Source: Paralvinella palmiformis
Taxonomy: Eukaryota > Annelida > Polychaeta > Terebellida > Alvinellidae
Length of the DNA stretch: 64,000 bases
Reading direction: 5' to 3'
Assembly: GCA_025642065.1 (NCBI GenBank)
Contig: JAODUP010000161.1
Location: 874,501-938,500 of the forward strand
Shown: piece by piece, positions 58,961 to 64,000 of the stretch
How positions within the stretch are numbered: position 1 is the first letter of the stretch
How the letters are laid out: each line of letters begins with the position of its first letter
Translations under genes and position numbers: made by a program
The notes under the pieces: model-generated
What the model saw: the letters and a program-made list of their open reading frames with translations, nothing else
Databases searched by the model: none
Told to the model about the DNA's origin: nothing

Positions 58961-60323
58961 ATAGCCGCTTCACTTGTTGTTATGTATTAATACGCCAATC
59001 TTGTTCTTATTTTCCCTCCATTTCTATAGCGATTGAATCGGTAACTAAGATGAAATCTATAAGTTATTAGCAGTCTTAATTTCGCATTTTTATTGCCGCT
59101 GTTTCTTTCTTTTCTTCGTTTAAACTCAAACCACAGCAAATTAAAAATATTTATTCGATTACAGCTATTATATCTAACATGGTTATATGCTAAACTAAGA
59201 AAGAAAAGGTGGAATATATTGATCTAAAAGAAAAGTAGACCGAACACGGCCGCCGATTTGATGGCAAACAGGTCCCAACTTCCGGTCGAGGAAATAGGAA
59301 CGCAGACTGGAAAAATCAGGTTTATAAACGTGGTGAATTATTGTTGTATCGCTGGTTGCATAAGCCGTGTGCATGGAAGTAATATAAACGGGATGTATAA
59401 GGAACACATTTAAAATAGCTGTTAAAGCGAGGTTTTGGGCGGGAAATTAAGCTTAACTGTTATTCTATTTAGCCTGTACGACAACCCCCCGCCTATATCT
59501 GGCGTTTGATCCCAATTAAACTAGATCTACGGACTTGCATAAAACGACATTTACATATTTCATGGCATATAATAGGAGAGGAATAATACAGATTGTCTGC
59601 AAACACAAAATTATAATGCACACATCACAATAAGTGTCCGTATTCGAAGTGCAGCCCTTTCAACGTTGCTGTTTCACCTACCGGAAGTCGGCGCTGTTTG
59701 GTCATGGCGGCCCATTCAAATACCACTGATTGCTCGGTCTAGTTTTCTTTTAGGTCAATGGTGGAATAGTTGGGAACTACTTTTGTTGAGTAAGATACAC
59801 GAGCAAGTCTCTGTGTGGTGAAAACGCAGCGGAGTGCGAGAAATTACCTCCTTCAACTAGAAGAGTGCAATCTTTAAAGAGTCTTGTTGGTGGTTTCAGT
59901 GATGGAGAGATCTTAACTAAGTAACACATTCGCATACATACAAGGCAATTACAGTTCAAATACTCAGTTTGAAAGTATGAGGTCATACAAAGTTCAAACA
60001 AAATTACTAATACCTTATAATAATTGGCCTTGAAGACTACAGCTATCAGTGATTTTAAAACCGAAATTTAAAAAAAAACATTAGAATAATTAGCATAATT
60101 AGTTTTCTCGTGTAAACGTCCAATGGACTACGACTAATATCAATACTAAGTGTTCCTATTCTTCTCTCAGTGATAAGAACGTAATGTACTTCCAGTATTA
60201 GGTGTTAGGCTTGAATATTCTCGACGAGCTTTTCACTAGATTGATCTACAGATTAATGAGATATGTCTACTGTCGGGCGTCATTCCTACTCTCCTTAAAC
60301 CGGGTCTGGGCACCAATATAACA
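58961..60323. other. Mostly non-coding, with one promoter-like patch
   Basis: At about 59,680-59,730, CTACCGGAAGTCGGCGCTG followed by GTCATGGCGGCC combines an ETS-type site and a YY1/Kozak-type start. The frame from that ATG closes after 12 codons without a donor. A similar GACCGAACACGGCCG patch lies near 59,240. Nothing else recognised. Confidence 0.3.
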
Positions 60324-60589
60324 GGTGTGTGTGTGTGTGTGTACATGTGTGTGTGTACGTGTGTGTACATACGTGTGTGTGTGTGTGTACATACGTGTGT
60401 GTGTGTGTACATACGTGTGTGTGTGTGTACATACGTGTGTGTGTGTGTACATACGTGTGTGTGTGTGTACATACGTGTGTGTGTGTGTACATACGTGTGT
60501 GTGTGTGTACATACGTGTGTACGTGTGTACATACGTGTGTACGTGTGTACGTGTGTACGTGTGTATATGTGTATATGTGTATATGTGTA

Positions 60590-60622
<33 letters not shown>

Positions 60623-60629
60623 GTATGTG

Positions 60630-60689
<60 letters not shown>

Positions 60690-60692
60690 TGT
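60324..60692. repeat. 370-base composite microsatellite
   Basis: There are about eight units of 20-22 bases (ACGTGTGTGTGTGTGTACAT), then ACGTGTGT repeats, GTATAT/GTGTAT repeats and finally a pure GCGT tetranucleotide run of about 60 bases. All six frames stay open for up to 175 codons because stop codons cannot arise in these units. None of those frames is a gene. Confidence 0.95.
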
Positions 60693-63396
60693 TTTAGGGT
60701 ACATATAAAGAGGCAACAGGCACAGAGCATCAACATATCTAAACCTTCGAAACCTACCTCCAATCTAAATACAACTATACATACATTAATCTAAAAATAA
60801 AATGTTCCATACCTCCACATATTAATAGATGTGTGCGTATACCTAAGCATGTGTCTGGTCTACTCATCAGCCTGTGGGAACCAGTTAATTCGCTTTTCGT
60901 ACGCGACAAATATGTCACGCCCACAGGAAAGCGGCTACATGCAGGCTACGTACAAAAAGCGGAAGCATGTAAAACATACCATTTGATACCACAGCTCGCA
61001 ACAAACAACACGTGCGTGTGGTTCAATGGTGACCTGCTACATACATATTATAAACTATTTTGACACCACAGTTTACATTCAACAGTAATTTTCTGTGATC
61101 CAATAGAAACCTGTATATAAAGCATTTCGACACCTCAGATGCTGACCTCAGCTTTATTCTGGGTTCGAATAACTGAATAAATCCTACCTATATGAACCAT
61201 GTATCAATACACGTCCGACTAGTCTGGCGTCGAAGTTCTTCTCTAACCTAAGTGAAAATTCAAGCCCTATATATAGCCTCAGCGTGTTAACAAACATTAC
61301 AGTTTGTTCATAACAAAGAGAATGTACACTAACTCAGTATGGACTCACTGAAGCGATTTAACTAAAATAAAAACAAAGTAGCAATACCGCACAATGGATT
61401 ATTACTGGACTAGAACGAAATATCGTCTCAAACCTGAGTAAATACTATGATTTACTCGAACCTAACAGCTAACCCTCATACGTTTCCGTTCATCACTAAG
61501 GGAACGTTCATTCACGCTTAATTTAGCGTCCCTAAGTATATGCAGTTAGGTGTGGTGGGATCTAAATTAAAGCGCCTATCCACTTGATCTATTTGATCCA
61601 TGGTCGAGAACAGCGGATTTCAGGCAGATCTCCGATACTGTGAACGGCACGTCGGGATTATAATAGCTATACATTTAACTACTAGTTCTTTAAGTGTTTA
61701 TTTACAAGGAGAAGAGTAAAACTATTTCAATACAAGCTCCCTGGATAGCTTCTAGGAGCCTTAATGGTCACACTATAAAATGTTAATCTGCAAATGTTGT
61801 ACTAAATTAGGCTAACTGTTTCCCTAATGGAGTTTTGCCTCAAAGTGATTTAAAATTTCCCCTCCAATATAATTCTATTATGAATCAAACTAAATAAATG
61901 CTAAATGCATACATCCATTATCCTGTTACATAGAGGTGAGAGTTTTCCAAGTAGAACATCTTTAATCTTGATATTTCAAATGATAAACAACCACTTGTTT
62001 CGTAATTTTATTGTAGGTAATCTGCCGTCCTCTGTTATTTTTCATTAACGTCGTCTTTGTAATGTGGCTTCTTCCGTATCTGAATAGACAACCTAACAGG
62101 CACTAGTGGGTCTCTTTACGTTATGATTGTTGATACTTTCGATTTATTTTCACACTTCCATGCTTAAATGGCGGTTCGCTGAAGAAATAAAGCTGATTGG
62201 TCGAGGCTACTTTGGTGATGAAGGTGTCTAAAATCATTTTTTACTTTAAAACACAGCACACTCCTAGAGTAGACTGTGAGAAATGGTGTGGAAAATGGCG
62301 ATGTGGTAGTTTAAGAAATCAGTTTCAAGACTTTATTGCTTCAATAAATGGATTCTTGTGTAATAAAACCGCTTAATATGTATTTAATCAGATTACAAAT
62401 AAATGTATACACGCTAATATTAGTAGATTAAGTTCTATTACAGATTTAGTTTTACAAATTTGCCTGAAAGGTCAACAATAATAATCCCATTATTGGACAG
62501 ATCTTATCCTAGAAATGCACAGCTTTGCTTACAACGATCAACATTTTCAAAAGATTTACATCCTTTAGTTGAATGTTGAAACACTTTTGATAAAAAAATC
62601 TATTTGTGATACAAATATGTAATAGAGTGTGCGTGTTTATTTAATGAGAACGCTCATAACAATAAAATTGGAGTAAGTTTTGCCAAAGTTGACTAAAATA
62701 ATGTTCATACAAATTATTTAATGCACTTGAGGCAACATCTTTAATTCACATGGTTAATCTATATCTGTTAATAACCCGTTTTACGTCATTTACGTTTCGT
62801 TTTAAAGTAAATTTTAGTTCATCGAACGTCTTCACATCCCATGTTACGTTATTCAGCTACGTCACCTACGTCATAATAAAAGGAAATTAATTAATTAACA
62901 ATTAAAAGAAATAAACTAATTTGTTTTAAGTACAGGAAAACACGCAAAACATATAAAAAACAATGTTTATGTAATAAAATATTTACATCGAAAGACAAAG
63001 ACCTACTAATGAATGAATGTATTATTTTTTCTGAAAGTTGAAAAATTAATATGTTTCATCGTGTTTGTTATTTTATATCACCAGTTGTCATTCATAATAA
63101 AATGTATTGTAAAACCCTTTACGATATATGAATTGTAATTTATTAAATATAAATACGATAAATATTCACTGATATTCAATTTAGTGAATGGTGGGATTAC
63201 CATATATGTTGCGAGAAATGTTTTTTATTCTTCCCATTTTGGAAAATATAAGTATTTTACATTTTGATATATAAAAAATGTTGCCTTTTCTATTCATATC
63301 TGCAATTCCCATTGGTGATGAGAAAGAGAAGGATTAAACACCCTACAGGCTTATCTAAGCCAAATTTAGAACTCCAGTACTAGATTTATGTATACA
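60693..63396. other. Long AT-rich non-coding stretch
   Basis: No gene or element recognised. A pair of CRE-like sites, CTACGTCACCTACGTCATAATAAAA, lies at about 62,857-62,881. A 76-codon frame at 60,833 lacks domains. Confidence 0.45.
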
Positions 63397-64000
63397 ACTA
63401 ATAATAATAATAATATACAAAAATTTATAAGCGCCCTATATAACTTGTAAAAATTATTAACCTTACTTAATTTATTTTATTAATAATTTTCTTTTCTATT
63501 TCCAGCCAAATATATAATATATTCAGCTAGGAAAAGCTTCTTTTTGGGGGTATCAAGGGTCTTGCACTTTCTGGTGGTTACTGGTAGATTATTCCATAAG
63601 GTTGCAGGAGCCTTTCTGAAACATATATTACCGTATGTCACTCCACGTGTTGTTACGGCTAAGAATGCTCCAGACTCAGACTGCTAATTCCTTATTTATC
63701 CTAACCTGATGTTTTGGGTTAAAGATAATGAACTGTCTTTTCCTCGTTTAACTTAAGCATGTTTGCACTCATCCAAGTACTGATATCAGCCAAACAAGCT
63801 TTCAATTTCTTTGTAACGTCGTTTATGTCGGCTATATATCTCACCAATTGGTTTTGAATACAAACATTACTTACGTGGTCCAAGTACCGATCCTTGTGGC
63901 ACCCCAAAATTCAGCCACTTACCTTCTGATGTCATTCCTATGGCAACACACTGAGATCTGTCACTCAGATAAGATTTGATCCAAGAGAGGGCACGTCCTG
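63397..64000 (-). pseudogene. LINE 3' portion (CR1/L2-like), running off the window
   Basis: The minus strand from the window edge shows WIKSYLSDRSQCV, then motif B FGVPQGSVLGP near 63,885-63,920, then CLADISTWMSANMLKLNEEKT (63,719-63,907). Finally, near 63,560-63,640, it has the C-terminal APATLWNNLP typical of CR1/L2/Jockey RTs. The block with the catalytic YADD is missing between motif B and the CLADI segment, and the stretch before APATLWNNLP is also deleted. The 3' end is GGGCGCTTATAAATTTTTG followed by an ATT repeat at 63,397-63,440. Dead copy. Confidence 0.75.

Noticed and set aside
60236..60794. Overlapping open frames of 120-175 codons on both strands
   Set aside because: They are translations of a TG/GCGT microsatellite that cannot contain stop codons. 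The products are TH/VC dipeptide repeats.

Overview
The window looks like non-coding, repeat-rich DNA from an animal genome, most likely a mollusc or another lophotrochozoan invertebrate. It is AT-rich, crowded with long (TA)n, (CA)n and (GA)n microsatellites, and holds tRNA-derived SINEs, CR1/Jockey-like LINEs, BEL/Pao and Ty3/gypsy fragments and several DNA-transposon relics. There is no bacterial gene organisation. The assignment to mollusc rests on my memory of such repeats and is an inference.

Only one host protein-coding exon is recognised with any confidence. It is the first coding exon of a polypeptide N-acetylgalactosaminyltransferase (GALNT1/GALNT13 type) on the minus strand at 16,913-17,135. 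It encodes the type II Golgi anchor and ends in a canonical GTGAGT donor. No later exon was found to its left, so the following intron probably fills much or all of the first 16.9 kb. Most of 1-42 kb otherwise reads as intron or intergenic sequence with simple repeats, SINEs, small MITEs and a few GC-richer islands. Short motif pairs (a forkhead inverted pair, GTCACGTGAC boxes, a POU-type palindrome) may be regulatory.

From 42.9 to 47.6 kb the density of mobile DNA rises. There is an unrecognised, decayed coding stretch on the minus strand. It is interrupted by a SINE with clear target-site duplications and abuts a 0.6-kb TTAA-flanked (Kolobok-like) element. A LINE reverse-transcriptase relic follows on the plus strand.

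From 49.3 to 58.9 kb lies a graveyard of nested elements. The most interesting is a ~3.7-kb unit at about 49,295-52,955 bounded by ~200-bp inverted repeats. It carries, on the minus strand, a broken copy of a large uncharacterised protein family found in many copies in invertebrate genomes. It is followed by a BEL/Pao pol relic (plus strand, RT core deleted), a LINE relic with a tRNA-SINE inside it, a minus-strand fragment of another LINE, and a Ty3/gypsy pol relic on the minus strand.

From 59 kb to the end there is a 370-bp composite microsatellite at 60.3 kb, a long featureless AT-rich stretch, and a LINE 3' end on the minus strand that runs off the window. The SINE at 56.4 kb shares a GCGCTATA...ATT-repeat tail with this LINE, which suggests how it was mobilised. 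All transposon proteins seen are pseudogenes with multiple stops or frameshifts.
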